This document shows positions 1-7,371 of a stretch of DNA of 33,589 nt, piece after piece; the first letter of the stretch is position 1; every line of letters starts with the position of its first letter. Made by a program: the position numbers and the translations under genes. The stretch is from positions 1 to 33,589 of the forward strand of contig CAUZJA010000006.1 in NCBI GenBank assembly GCA_963579925.1. The letters are read 5' to 3'. This DNA comes from UBA1151 sp963579925. GTDB taxonomy: Bacteria > Chloroflexota > Dehalococcoidia > Lucifugimonadales > Lucifugimonadaceae. Under the pieces are notes generated by a model. It had not been told where the DNA came from. It did not search any database and was given only the letters and a program-made list of their open reading frames with translations.

Positions 1-693
1 AACCACCGAAGATCGCGCCAGATTTCTCACTCGCAGGCCGTTTTCCGTGGCCCACATGGCAAACCTGCCCACGATTCGTGCGCGAAGTTGCATATCAAGA
101 ATCACTCCACCTTTCCCAACCTCTCCCCGTTTCGCCTCAAATTGTGGCTTGAGGAGAACCACCATTTGACCGCCTTCGCGCAGGTTGGGGAGCACGGCGG
201 GAATCACGTTCGTCACGGATATGAAGGAAACGTCCATCACAATCAGGTCCACTTGCTCCGGAAGCGCGATGCCGTGTCGCGCATTCACCCGCTCCTGAAC
301 CAACACGCGTGAGTCAGCGCTGATCTTTGAATCGATCTGACCGTGCCCTACGTCTACGGCATGCACGCGAGTGGCGCCACGCTGGAGGACGCAGTCCGTG
401 AACCCACCTGTTGAGGCCCCGACGTCCAGCGCGATCAGGCCCGAGACAGACAGGCCAAATTGTTCTATTGCCGCATCAAGCTTCTCGCCGGCCCTGGATA
501 CGAACCTTGGGCGTGACTTCGCAATGATCTCGGTGTCAGAATCAAGCTGCATGCCCGCGGTTGGAGCGCGGCCGGTTAGTAGGCCGCCCAGCCTCACTTC
601 ACCCGCCATGATCATTGCCTGAGCGATAGCAATCGATGGCGCATCACCTCGCTCTACTAGCAGTTGATCTAATCTTTTCCTGTGTCCGGTCAC
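1..693 (-). CDS. tlyA: TlyA-family rRNA 2'-O-methyltransferase / hemolysin A (partial)
   Basis: TlyA proteins are S4-domain, SAM-dependent enzymes that 2'-O-methylate cytidines of 16S/23S rRNA in the cytoplasm. The gene runs off the left edge, leaving 231 codons. The N-terminus shows the S4 RNA-binding signature RLDQLLVERG (residues 7-16). SRAGEKLD (66-73) is followed by the SAM-binding FtsJ-type loop DVGASTGGFTD (90-100), the VDVGHGQ strand, and VMDVSFIS and KPQFEAKRGEVGKGG, all hallmarks of the family. I place the start at GTG 693, because an AAGGG-like Shine-Dalgarno lies about 7 nt upstream and no other in-frame start precedes it. It is divergent from the UbiA-family gene, with only 38 bp between the starts, so their promoters must overlap. 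The family call is firm; the exact rRNA target is not visible from sequence. Confidence 0.93.
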   Translation of the reverse strand, partial: MTGHRKRLDQLLVERGDAPSIAIAQAMIMAGEVRLGGLLTGRAPTAGMQLDSDTEIIAKSRPRFVSRAGEKLDAAIEQFGLSVSGLIALDVGASTGGFTDCVLQRGATRVHAVDVGHGQIDSKISADSRVLVQERVNARHGIALPEQVDLIVMDVSFISVTNVIPAVLPNLREGGQMVVLLKPQFEAKRGEVGKGGVILDMQLRARIVGRFAMWATENGLRVRNLARSSVV

Positions 694-731
694 GATTGCA
701 CCCTTAGGTCTGTAATGCCTATGATCATTGC

Positions 732-1715
732 ATGGCGGTTGATGCTGTAACACCGAAACGCGGGTTTGCGGCCTTGTTGTGGGGGCTGTTCAGGGCCATG
801 CGGCCACGTCAGTTCACCAAGAACGGACTGATATTGGTCGCCCTGTTTTTCACCGTCAATGAGTGGTGGGATCCAGACGAGATTGGCGATGTTGCCAGAA
901 TTATCGGCATCAACCTTGCCGCAGTCGGCATATTCACCCTCGTTACCAGCTCAATCTACATCCTGAATGACATTTTTGATGTAGAGAAGGATCGAGTACA
1001 CCCTAAAAAGCGATTCCGGCCCATCGCGTCCGGAGTAGTTCCCGTGCCACTCGGGGCAATCATCGGAGTCATATTCGCAGTCGGTGGACTGGCACTCGCA
1101 TTCTTGATCAACATGGAATTTGGGCTGGCCGCGGTCTCCTACATCGTCCTCATGGTGGCCTATAACCTCTTCCTTAAGCACCAGGTAATTCTTGACGTGA
1201 TGTCCATCTCTGGTGGATTCGTAATTCGCGCCATCGCCGGATCAGTCGCCATCGATGGAACTGTCATCGGCGTCAAAGTGCTCGATCTCACAATCTCACC
1301 GTGGCTGTACATCGTCACAGCGCTGGGTGCGCTGTTCATTGCCATCGCCAAGCGCCGTACAGAATTGGTGCATGCGGGAGAGTCCGCTGGAGATCAGCGA
1401 GCGATTCTCAACGAGTACACGGTGACTTTCCTGGACATGATGACCGCCGTGGTGACGCCCGCGACACTGGTGGCCTACTCGCTGTACACATTTGGCGGTG
1501 CGTTCGCGGGCGCAAACCTGCCGGACAACAACTCCATGATGCTGACCATTCCATTCGTCGTCTACGGAATATTCCGCTACCTCTACCTTATTTACGTGAA
1601 GCCAACGCCAGACGCGGAATCCCCGGAAGAGATACTTCTCACAGACAAGCCGCTAATCCTTAATATCCTCGCCTGGCTCATCACAGCGTCCGTTGTGCTG
1701 TTGGCAAACACGTAA
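732..1715 (+). CDS. Decaprenyl-phosphate phosphoribosyltransferase (UbiA family)
   Basis: This is a polytopic membrane prenyltransferase-fold enzyme. Members with this signature transfer phosphoribose from PRPP to a polyprenyl phosphate, as in mycobacterial Rv3806c, the first step towards decaprenyl-phospho-arabinose. RPRQFTKN (residues 25-31) and the metal/diphosphate motif NDxxDxxxD (N79, D80, D83, D87) running into HPKKRFRPIASG are diagnostic for this UbiA branch rather than for quinone-biosynthesis UbiA. A second Asp-containing loop, LDVMSISGGFVIRA, lies between the middle helices. About nine hydrophobic segments and 327 residues fit the family. The ATG start has no strong Shine-Dalgarno. 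The lipid-linked pentose it would make has no other visible pathway gene here, so the final glycan is unknown. Confidence 0.85.
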   Translation: MAVDAVTPKRGFAALLWGLFRAMRPRQFTKNGLILVALFFTVNEWWDPDEIGDVARIIGINLAAVGIFTLVTSSIYILNDIFDVEKDRVHPKKRFRPIASGVVPVPLGAIIGVIFAVGGLALAFLINMEFGLAAVSYIVLMVAYNLFLKHQVILDVMSISGGFVIRAIAGSVAIDGTVIGVKVLDLTISPWLYIVTALGALFIAIAKRRTELVHAGESAGDQRAILNEYTVTFLDMMTAVVTPATLVAYSLYTFGGAFAGANLPDNNSMMLTIPFVVYGIFRYLYLIYVKPTPDAESPEEILLTDKPLILNILAWLITASVVLLANT

Positions 1716-1786
1716 CGCCTACCTGTAACCTGCCCGGCATCGCAGTCCCACCAATTCGTTTGTATTAGAGGACATCTCCGCTAACC

Positions 1787-3907
1787 ATGCCGGGAAGAGA
1801 AGATTTCTGGAACATTGGCTACCCAATGTTCGGCGCGTTCATCTACACCACCCTGCTCATCGCCACCGTGGCAGTGGCGTACGGCCTGTGGCAGCGCTCA
1901 CGCTACTGGCGATTGGGCAAGGCCGAGCCAGATCTTGGCCCCTGGCAGCCGCGGACGATCGAATTCATCAAGACGATGGCGTTCGACATCTTCGCTCACC
2001 GCAAGTTCACGCGCAGCCGAGAGTTGTATGCCGGAATCATGCATTTCGCCATCTTCTGGGGCTTCACGATGCTGCTCATCGCCACAACGTTGGGTGCGGT
2101 TGAGTTCTACTGGGACAAGCTATTCCATGCCGACTTCCCGACTACCGAATTCCGGGTCCAGACCGGATTCGTGTGGGATCTGTTCGGCGGACTACTCGCA
2201 ACCATCGGCATCAGCATGGCGGCATGGCGGCGGTATGTTCTGAAGCCAGCTCGGCTGAACACCTTCCTCGACGATGGCTACTCGCTGCTCTTCATGTTTG
2301 CCCTGCTCTTAACCGGGTTCTTCCTCGAAGGAATGCGCATTGGGGCCACAGAACTGAATCCGGCTGATCCCCTTTTCAATCCCGGCAGCGCAGGCTGGTC
2401 ACCGGTTGGCTGGGTGTTCGCGAAGGGATTCGACGGCCTCGGCATGAGCGCATCTGCAATGCAGAGCACGCATGAAGTCACGTGGTGGCTCCACGCTGCT
2501 ATTTACACGTCGTGGATCGTCTACATCGGCGTGGGGTTCGGCAAAATGATGCACATCATCGTGGCGCCAGCAAACCTCTTCTTGCGACCGGCACGGCCTC
2601 GAGGCGCACTTGCGCCGATGGGAGACTTCGAGACGCTGGAAACATTTGGAGCCAAAGACCTCCCCGACTTCACATGGAACCAGATTCTCAACTTCGACGC
2701 CTGCACCAACTGCGGTCGCTGCCAGGACAACTGCCCGGCGTGGGCCAGCGGCGCACCACTTTCGCCACGCAAAGTAATCCAGGACCTCAAGGGCTACATG
2801 GTCGTGCGCGGCCGAGAACTTCTTGATGTGCCGGAAGGGGAACCGGCCCCGGAACCGAAGATCTCAATGGTGTCAGACGCCGTTGGCGAAGACGTTCTGT
2901 GGTCGTGCACCTCATGCGCCGCATGTGTTGAGGCGTGCCCGGTTGGAATCAACCACATCGACACAATCGTGGACATGCGCCGCTACCTCGCAATGGAAGA
3001 GGCGCGCCTCCCCGCCACCGCTCAGGCCGCACTGCAGAGCCTTGAGCAACGCGGCCACCCGTGGCAGGGCACCTCGATGACCCGCACCGACTGGATGGAA
3101 GGTCTCGATATCCCGACCATGGCCACCAACCCGGACGCCGAAGTGCTGTTCTGGGTGGGTTGCACCGGAGCGCTAAACGAGCGCAACGCCAAAGTCACCC
3201 GAGCGATGGCCAGCGTGCTCAAGAAGTCCGGCGTGAACTTCGCCGTCCTGGGAAATGAAGAGACGTGCACCGGAGATCCGGCTCGTCGACTGGGCAACGA
3301 ATATCTGTTCCAGATTCTGGCCGAGCAGAACATCGAGACGTTTAACCGCTACGGGATCAAGAAAATCGTCACCACCTGCCCGCACTGCTTCAACACGCTT
3401 CTAAATGAGTATCCACAGCTAGGTGCAGACCTTGAAGTGCACCACTACTCTGACTTCGTGGACGGCCTAATCACCGATAACAAGCTGCCAGCACTTGCGA
3501 CTATTTCAGCATCTGAAGACGGGGAGCCCGGGAAAGTGACATATCACGACTCCTGCTACCTGGGCCGCCACAATGGCATCTACGATTCACCCCGCAATGT
3601 CGCCAACGCAGTACCCGGGCTGGAATTAATGGAGATGGACCGACGATGCGAGCGCGGCTTCTGCTGCGGTGCCGGTGGCGGCCGAATGTGGATGGATGAG
3701 ACGGGCGACAAGCGCGTCAACCACATCCGCACGGAGCACTTCCTGGAAACAGAAGGCGACACAGTGGCCGTCTCCTGCCCGTTCTGCCTCCAGATGTTCG
3801 ACGAAGGCATATCCGCCAAAGGTATGGAAGACCAGAAACAGGCCAAAGACCTCATCGAACTTGTAGACGAGTCCCTTCCCGAACCATCGCCGGTTGAGGG
3901 CGATTGA
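1787..3907 (+). CDS. Membrane FeS oxidoreductase, ETF:menaquinone oxidoreductase-like (HdrDE/FadF type)
   Basis: Residues 1-290 form a multi-helix, nitrate-reductase-gamma-like, heme-b-type membrane domain. Two [4Fe-4S] ferredoxin motifs follow: CTNCGRCQDNCP (C306, C309, C312, C316) and CTSCAACVEACP (C374, C377, C380, C384). Two CCG domains follow these: a CTGDPARR...TTCPHC half and a DSCYLGRHN...FCCGAGGG half (C626, C627). This fused architecture of about 700 residues matches Bacillus FadF and the proposed ETF:menaquinone oxidoreductases, which pass electrons from beta-oxidation through electron-transfer flavoprotein to menaquinone. No etfAB is adjacent, although acyl-CoA metabolism genes lie about 4 kb away. 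The specific electron donor is inference. Other HdrD-like oxidoreductases share these domains. Confidence 0.85.
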   Translation: MPGREDFWNIGYPMFGAFIYTTLLIATVAVAYGLWQRSRYWRLGKAEPDLGPWQPRTIEFIKTMAFDIFAHRKFTRSRELYAGIMHFAIFWGFTMLLIATTLGAVEFYWDKLFHADFPTTEFRVQTGFVWDLFGGLLATIGISMAAWRRYVLKPARLNTFLDDGYSLLFMFALLLTGFFLEGMRIGATELNPADPLFNPGSAGWSPVGWVFAKGFDGLGMSASAMQSTHEVTWWLHAAIYTSWIVYIGVGFGKMMHIIVAPANLFLRPARPRGALAPMGDFETLETFGAKDLPDFTWNQILNFDACTNCGRCQDNCPAWASGAPLSPRKVIQDLKGYMVVRGRELLDVPEGEPAPEPKISMVSDAVGEDVLWSCTSCAACVEACPVGINHIDTIVDMRRYLAMEEARLPATAQAALQSLEQRGHPWQGTSMTRTDWMEGLDIPTMATNPDAEVLFWVGCTGALNERNAKVTRAMASVLKKSGVNFAVLGNEETCTGDPARRLGNEYLFQILAEQNIETFNRYGIKKIVTTCPHCFNTLLNEYPQLGADLEVHHYSDFVDGLITDNKLPALATISASEDGEPGKVTYHDSCYLGRHNGIYDSPRNVANAVPGLELMEMDRRCERGFCCGAGGGRMWMDETGDKRVNHIRTEHFLETEGDTVAVSCPFCLQMFDEGISAKGMEDQKQAKDLIELVDESLPEPSPVEGD

Positions 3908-3951
3908 AAATTGGGCTCGCGTTTTTCGCTCAGGCGCGTTAGTATTCTCCG

Positions 3952-5586
3952 ATGTCAGCGGCACATCGAAGAGAATCTACAGAAACAAGTTCGTTTGGAA
4001 CCGGTGGTCGAATAAGCCACGACTCGTCGAGCTATTACGCGCGGGCAATCCAACCTGACCTTGAGCCGGAACTGCCGTACCTCGAGAACCGAATTAATCC
4101 TACATTTCTCGATTCCATTATCGGTTCGTCAAGTGAATCAATGAAGGAACTACCTGATTCCTCCGTCCACTTGATGATCACCTCCCCGCCCTACAATGTG
4201 GGCAAAGACTACGATGACGATCTTTCCCTCGATGACTATCGAGCGTTACTTCGGAGAGTTCTAACTGAGACTTACAGGGTATTAGTACCCGGTGGTCGGG
4301 TATGTATCAACATCGCGAATCTGGGACGAAAGCCGTACATTCCAATACATGCGTTTGTAATTGCTGACGCAGCTGATATCGGATTTCAAATGCGAGGCGA
4401 GATCATCTGGGATAAGGATGATTCTGCAGCTCCGTCAACGGCTTGGGGCAGTTGGGCCTCACCAACAAACCCGATTTTGCGGGATACACACGAATACATA
4501 TTGGTATTCTCGAAAAATCGATTTGATCGGGCCAATCCTTCGGGAAGAACCTCAGATATCACTGGACCCGATTTCATGTCATCCACAAGAAGTGTGTGGG
4601 TGTTCCCAGCGGAATCGGCGACCAGAGTTGATCACCCTGCACCTTACCCGGTGGCGCTACCGGAGCGACTAATCCGGCTTTATTCGTTCCGTGGTGACGT
4701 AGTGATTGACCCATTTATGGGGTCAGGGACAACGGGAGTTGCTGCGGTTCATAGCGGACGAAAATATGTGGGATACGAAGTCAATGAAAGATACAGGTCG
4801 GCAGCAGAACTTCGTCTTGAATCGGAACGCAATAGCCACTCCGCCGAACTCCGAATTGAGGAACCCTCTTCGATTCCCAAAGATGGAATGCAAGGACTAC
4901 TGGATCCATCCGCAGGGCCGGCTCGAAAGAAGGATGTCCTCCAAAAGATCGTAGTCGATAACTTTCGGGACTCCATAAGTGGAGAAATATCAACCACGTC
5001 GCTCGAGAATTATTTCAACTCCTGTTTTGCTGAGTCGATGAAGTTTTTGAATCTGATCCCCGCATGGGCATGCACTGGATGTCTAGAGGACGGTGTTCAG
5101 ACGGTCCGCCAGGGCTTGAAACCCGAGCGTTGTCCGATATGTCAAAGAAATAGTGTTTTTGAGGTCGGCCAATTCCAAAGTCGTGCATCCCACATGAATC
5201 GAGTCTTTGTCACCGCGTTGTATGAAGTTCTCAGCAGGATTGAAATCGAGGTGCACCGTGCCCCTCGATCCACGAAAACTCATGATATGGAAATAAATAA
5301 CGCAGTGTTAGCGGCGCGGGGGTCTCCAAAATGGATTCCCATTGATGATGAGAACATTCACAAGCTACTCGGGCCCGGGATGTTGAGGACGGATACCCAA
5401 AAGAAGGCCGCTGCAACTGCCGAAGCATTCAAACTAGCTCACCCATCACAGCAATTTATCGTGGCAACCAACGCCATGCATGATGGCCCAATTTCTGAAT
5501 CTCAAACAAGCATTGACTGGATTATTGATGTGTCTAATGAGGATGGAATCGATCACCTCCGACGAATTGCAGCCGAACACTTATAG
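3952..5586 (+). CDS. Beta-group DNA methyltransferase (N4-cytosine/N6-adenine) fused to an unassigned zinc-ribbon C-terminal domain
   Basis: The catalytic motif TSPPYNVG (residues 77-84) precedes the SAM-binding motif DPFMGSGTTG (253-262). This order defines the beta group, which contains many N4-cytosine and some N6-adenine enzymes. The methylase core ends near residue 290, where ordinary members stop. Here a further stretch of about 255 residues carries CxxC-x16-CxxC (C374, C377, C394, C397), then an alpha/beta-looking region with IEIEVHRAP and HDMEINNAVL. I cannot place this domain: a nuclease or a target-recognition domain are candidates. The gene is visibly more AT-rich and uses rarer codons than its neighbours, which suggests transfer. 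No separate restriction gene is adjacent. The ATG at 3952 has no Shine-Dalgarno and residues 1-45 look unstructured, so the start is uncertain. Confidence 0.9.
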   Translation: MSAAHRRESTETSSFGTGGRISHDSSSYYARAIQPDLEPELPYLENRINPTFLDSIIGSSSESMKELPDSSVHLMITSPPYNVGKDYDDDLSLDDYRALLRRVLTETYRVLVPGGRVCINIANLGRKPYIPIHAFVIADAADIGFQMRGEIIWDKDDSAAPSTAWGSWASPTNPILRDTHEYILVFSKNRFDRANPSGRTSDITGPDFMSSTRSVWVFPAESATRVDHPAPYPVALPERLIRLYSFRGDVVIDPFMGSGTTGVAAVHSGRKYVGYEVNERYRSAAELRLESERNSHSAELRIEEPSSIPKDGMQGLLDPSAGPARKKDVLQKIVVDNFRDSISGEISTTSLENYFNSCFAESMKFLNLIPAWACTGCLEDGVQTVRQGLKPERCPICQRNSVFEVGQFQSRASHMNRVFVTALYEVLSRIEIEVHRAPRSTKTHDMEINNAVLAARGSPKWIPIDDENIHKLLGPGMLRTDTQKKAAATAEAFKLAHPSQQFIVATNAMHDGPISESQTSIDWIIDVSNEDGIDHLRRIAAEHL

Positions 5587-5618
5587 CCCATTCCGACTAA
5601 TTCCCTCCAGTGGACAAA

Positions 5619-5648
5619 TTCATATTTAGTTGATATACGCTCTAGTAT
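5619..5648 (+). promoter_or_regulatory. Candidate sigma70-type promoter for the 47-aa micro-gene
   Basis: TTCATA (5619-5624), an 18-nt AT-rich spacer, then TAGTAT (5643-5648). Transcription would begin near 5655, about 33 nt before the micro-gene ATG at 5688. The pattern match is only moderate. Confidence 0.35.
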
Positions 5649-5687
5649 GTACCGATTGGTTGCAGCTAAACGTACTGGAGGTTCTCT

Positions 5688-5831
5688 ATGTCAAACCAAG
5701 AACTATTAGCTTGGGCCGCAACTAAATCCTGCTCGGCTCGTCGTAGAGGTGATTCTTGTTCTCATGAACCATGTGAAGAGAATCAGCAGGTGATCAACAG
5801 AATACAAGAATTGATCGACGCGTCCGTCTAG
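5688..5831 (+). CDS. 47-aa Cys-rich small protein, unknown function
   Basis: The open frame MSNQELLAWAAT...IDASV* is preceded by a textbook Shine-Dalgarno, GGAGG, at 6-nt spacing, and by a plausible promoter. I therefore take it as a real gene although it is short. It has a CxxxxxxxxCxHxxC arrangement (C15, C24, H26, C29) that could bind a metal ion. A basic RRR run lies between the first two cysteines, and the C-terminal half is a predicted amphipathic helix (QQVINRIQELIDA). It lies 101 bp downstream of the methyltransferase, on the same strand and in the same AT-rich island. It could be a small regulator or accessory peptide of that system, but I recognise no family. Confidence 0.5.
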   Translation: MSNQELLAWAATKSCSARRRGDSCSHEPCEENQQVINRIQELIDASV

Positions 5832-5879
5832 TCTCAGAGTTCTCATTTGCAACTTAGGCTCATTCATGACGACCTCACC

Positions 5880-6005
5880 TCAGGCCCCGTTATGGAACCG
5901 CGCCCGCAGCTCTCCCTTCATGGCATTGTCGAGTTGGGTGCGGGGGAGTGTCGTCTACGAATCGGACGACACTTGGCAACCTAGGGCTGCGAGGGTCACC
6001 AACTA
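5880..6005 (-). pseudogene. Relic A: decayed 3' end of an acyl-CoA ligase gene
   Basis: Read on the minus strand, this stretch aligns with the last 35 or so codons of the intact ligase at 7372-8925. It encodes PRTQLDNAMKGELRARFHNGA-stop where the intact gene ends PRTQLGKVMKGELRARFHIGG-stop. A one-base insertion in the run of C's near 5941-5946 puts the upstream VRFVDD part in another frame. Homology fades beyond about 6005. Nothing else is recognisable between the micro-gene and the enolase-family stop at 6078. Confidence 0.7.
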
Positions 6006-6077
6006 CTAGGTAGGCTACGACCTGTCTGCGGAGCATATGTCGCTGTCAGAAGAACGCATTGGCGAACCCTTCCCTCT

Positions 6078-7199
6078 CTAAATCCGTGCCACTTCGTTGG
6101 CATATATCGCGTCCCAGTCAATGTCGGCACCCAGTCCGGGCGAATCTGGTGGATGCACCATCCCGTTAGAGTCGATGTCTACCGGGTTCTTGAGGCCAAA
6201 CTTCGCCCCGTCCGGATACGGGATCTCGAGATAGCGGCAGTTCTTGATCGCCAACGCGAGGTGGAGATTCGCGAGGTCCATCAGAGATAAGACCGTCATA
6301 TGTGGTTCACAATTAACGCCAAATGCCTCTGCTAGATGGGCCGATTTGAGGGAACCGGTAATTCCGCCGGTCCATGACACGTCAGCACGGATGATGTCCG
6401 CCGCTCCGCCTTTTAGAAAGTTGAGCTTTGAGTAGAAGTCAGAGTTCCACTCGGCCGCACAGATCGGAATATCAAGGGTGCTCGATAGCATCTCCAGACC
6501 GTGGATATCATGGTCGTAGAGCGGCTCCTCCAACCAGAGATAATCAAGTTTTTCCAGCGCCCTTCCAACTCGTAGCGCGTCCTCATGATCGTAAGCCCCA
6601 CCCACCGGATCACTCATGAGTTCCATAGTGTCACCAACGGCATCTCGCACGGCGCGACAGCATTCGATATCGAGCTTCGCTTCGCCGGGAGGATGCAGTT
6701 TGAACGCGGTGTATCCAAGCTTCTGCGCTGAGAGCGCCATTTCAGCGTACTGATCCGGAGTCTCAAGGAATGGGGAGCTTGCGTAGGCAGGAATGACATC
6801 CCGATACGCTCCGATGTACTTGTAGAGGGGAATCCCTGCCTGCTTGGCGCCGATATCCCACAGTGCTACATCAAGCGCCCCGTACGCAGCAAATGACGTG
6901 AGCCCACCGAACCTGTCAGCCTTATGCGCCTTGTGCCAGAGCCGTTCTCGATCCAGGGGGTCCTCACCCAGCAACTCAGGCCGGTAGACCTCAGCAATGG
7001 CGTGGGCAAGTCGAGCACCACCCTTCACTCCCCAGCCAAATCCGTGTCCGTCGATCCCACCATCGGTCTTGATCGTGACTACAACAATCTCTGATTTGGG
7101 AGCAAAGTCTGAGCCCTCCCCAGGTTTCGCAGGGGATTCATCCAGCGCACCCGGCTCATCAACCTGAGAGATGATCAGTTCGATATCGGTGATACGCAA
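6078..7199 (-). CDS. Enolase-superfamily dehydratase/racemase (mandelate racemase/muconate lactonizing type)
   Basis: The fold has the usual capping domain (residues 1-125) and a TIM barrel. The active-site positions are visible: FKLHP with K167 and H169 (a KxH rather than the common KxK second-strand motif), metal ligands D197 (MSDPVG), E224 (LEEP) and E250 (AAEW), then D273 (IIRADVSW) and the general base H300 (CEPHM). Family enzymes abstract the proton alpha to a carboxylate; the substrate cannot be read from sequence, but an acid-sugar dehydratase or a racemase is plausible. The start is TTG at 7199 with a strong GAGGAG Shine-Dalgarno 5 nt upstream. The gene is flanked on both sides by degenerate copies of the 3' end of the neighbouring ligase gene. 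It shares only superfamily similarity with the second enolase-type gene at 23257. Confidence 0.92.
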   Translation of the reverse strand: MRITDIELIISQVDEPGALDESPAKPGEGSDFAPKSEIVVVTIKTDGGIDGHGFGWGVKGGARLAHAIAEVYRPELLGEDPLDRERLWHKAHKADRFGGLTSFAAYGALDVALWDIGAKQAGIPLYKYIGAYRDVIPAYASSPFLETPDQYAEMALSAQKLGYTAFKLHPPGEAKLDIECCRAVRDAVGDTMELMSDPVGGAYDHEDALRVGRALEKLDYLWLEEPLYDHDIHGLEMLSSTLDIPICAAEWNSDFYSKLNFLKGGAADIIRADVSWTGGITGSLKSAHLAEAFGVNCEPHMTVLSLMDLANLHLALAIKNCRYLEIPYPDGAKFGLKNPVDIDSNGMVHPPDSPGLGADIDWDAIYANEVARI

Positions 7200-7208
7200 T
7201 TTGTCTCC

Positions 7209-7352
7209 TCAATTGCCGTTACGGAATCGCGCCCGCAGCCCACTGTCTGCGGGGTGGTTCGCTCACGAAGTGTACGACCTCTAGACGATGTGTACGCTAC
7301 AGCAGAAAACCAAATCGCTGTGCTCACCATCAATCGCACCCTCACCTCAATC
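7209..7352 (-). pseudogene. Relic B: second decayed 3' end of an acyl-CoA ligase gene
   Basis: The minus strand resembles the ligase tail: EVVHFV-E-PR, then a deletion of about 17 bases, then LRARFRNGN-stop, close to RARFH(I/N)G of the other copies. Weaker base-level similarity reaches about 7352, matching the AWCHKRLASYKK codons of the intact gene with small indels. Its TGA falls inside the GAGGAG ribosome binding site of the enolase-family gene. Relics A and B share AACGG after the Phe codon region where the intact ligase has a different sequence, so they may come from one paralog. Confidence 0.6.
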
Positions 7353-7371
7353 CTCTCCCACAGGGGGGCAG

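Noticed and set aside
7254..7345. Plus-strand frame reading VYATAENQIAVLTINRT, resembling an enoyl-CoA hydratase N-terminus
   Set aside because: The same bases align on the minus strand with the ligase-tail codons (AWCHKRLASYKK region), so the resemblance is best explained as antisense of relic B.
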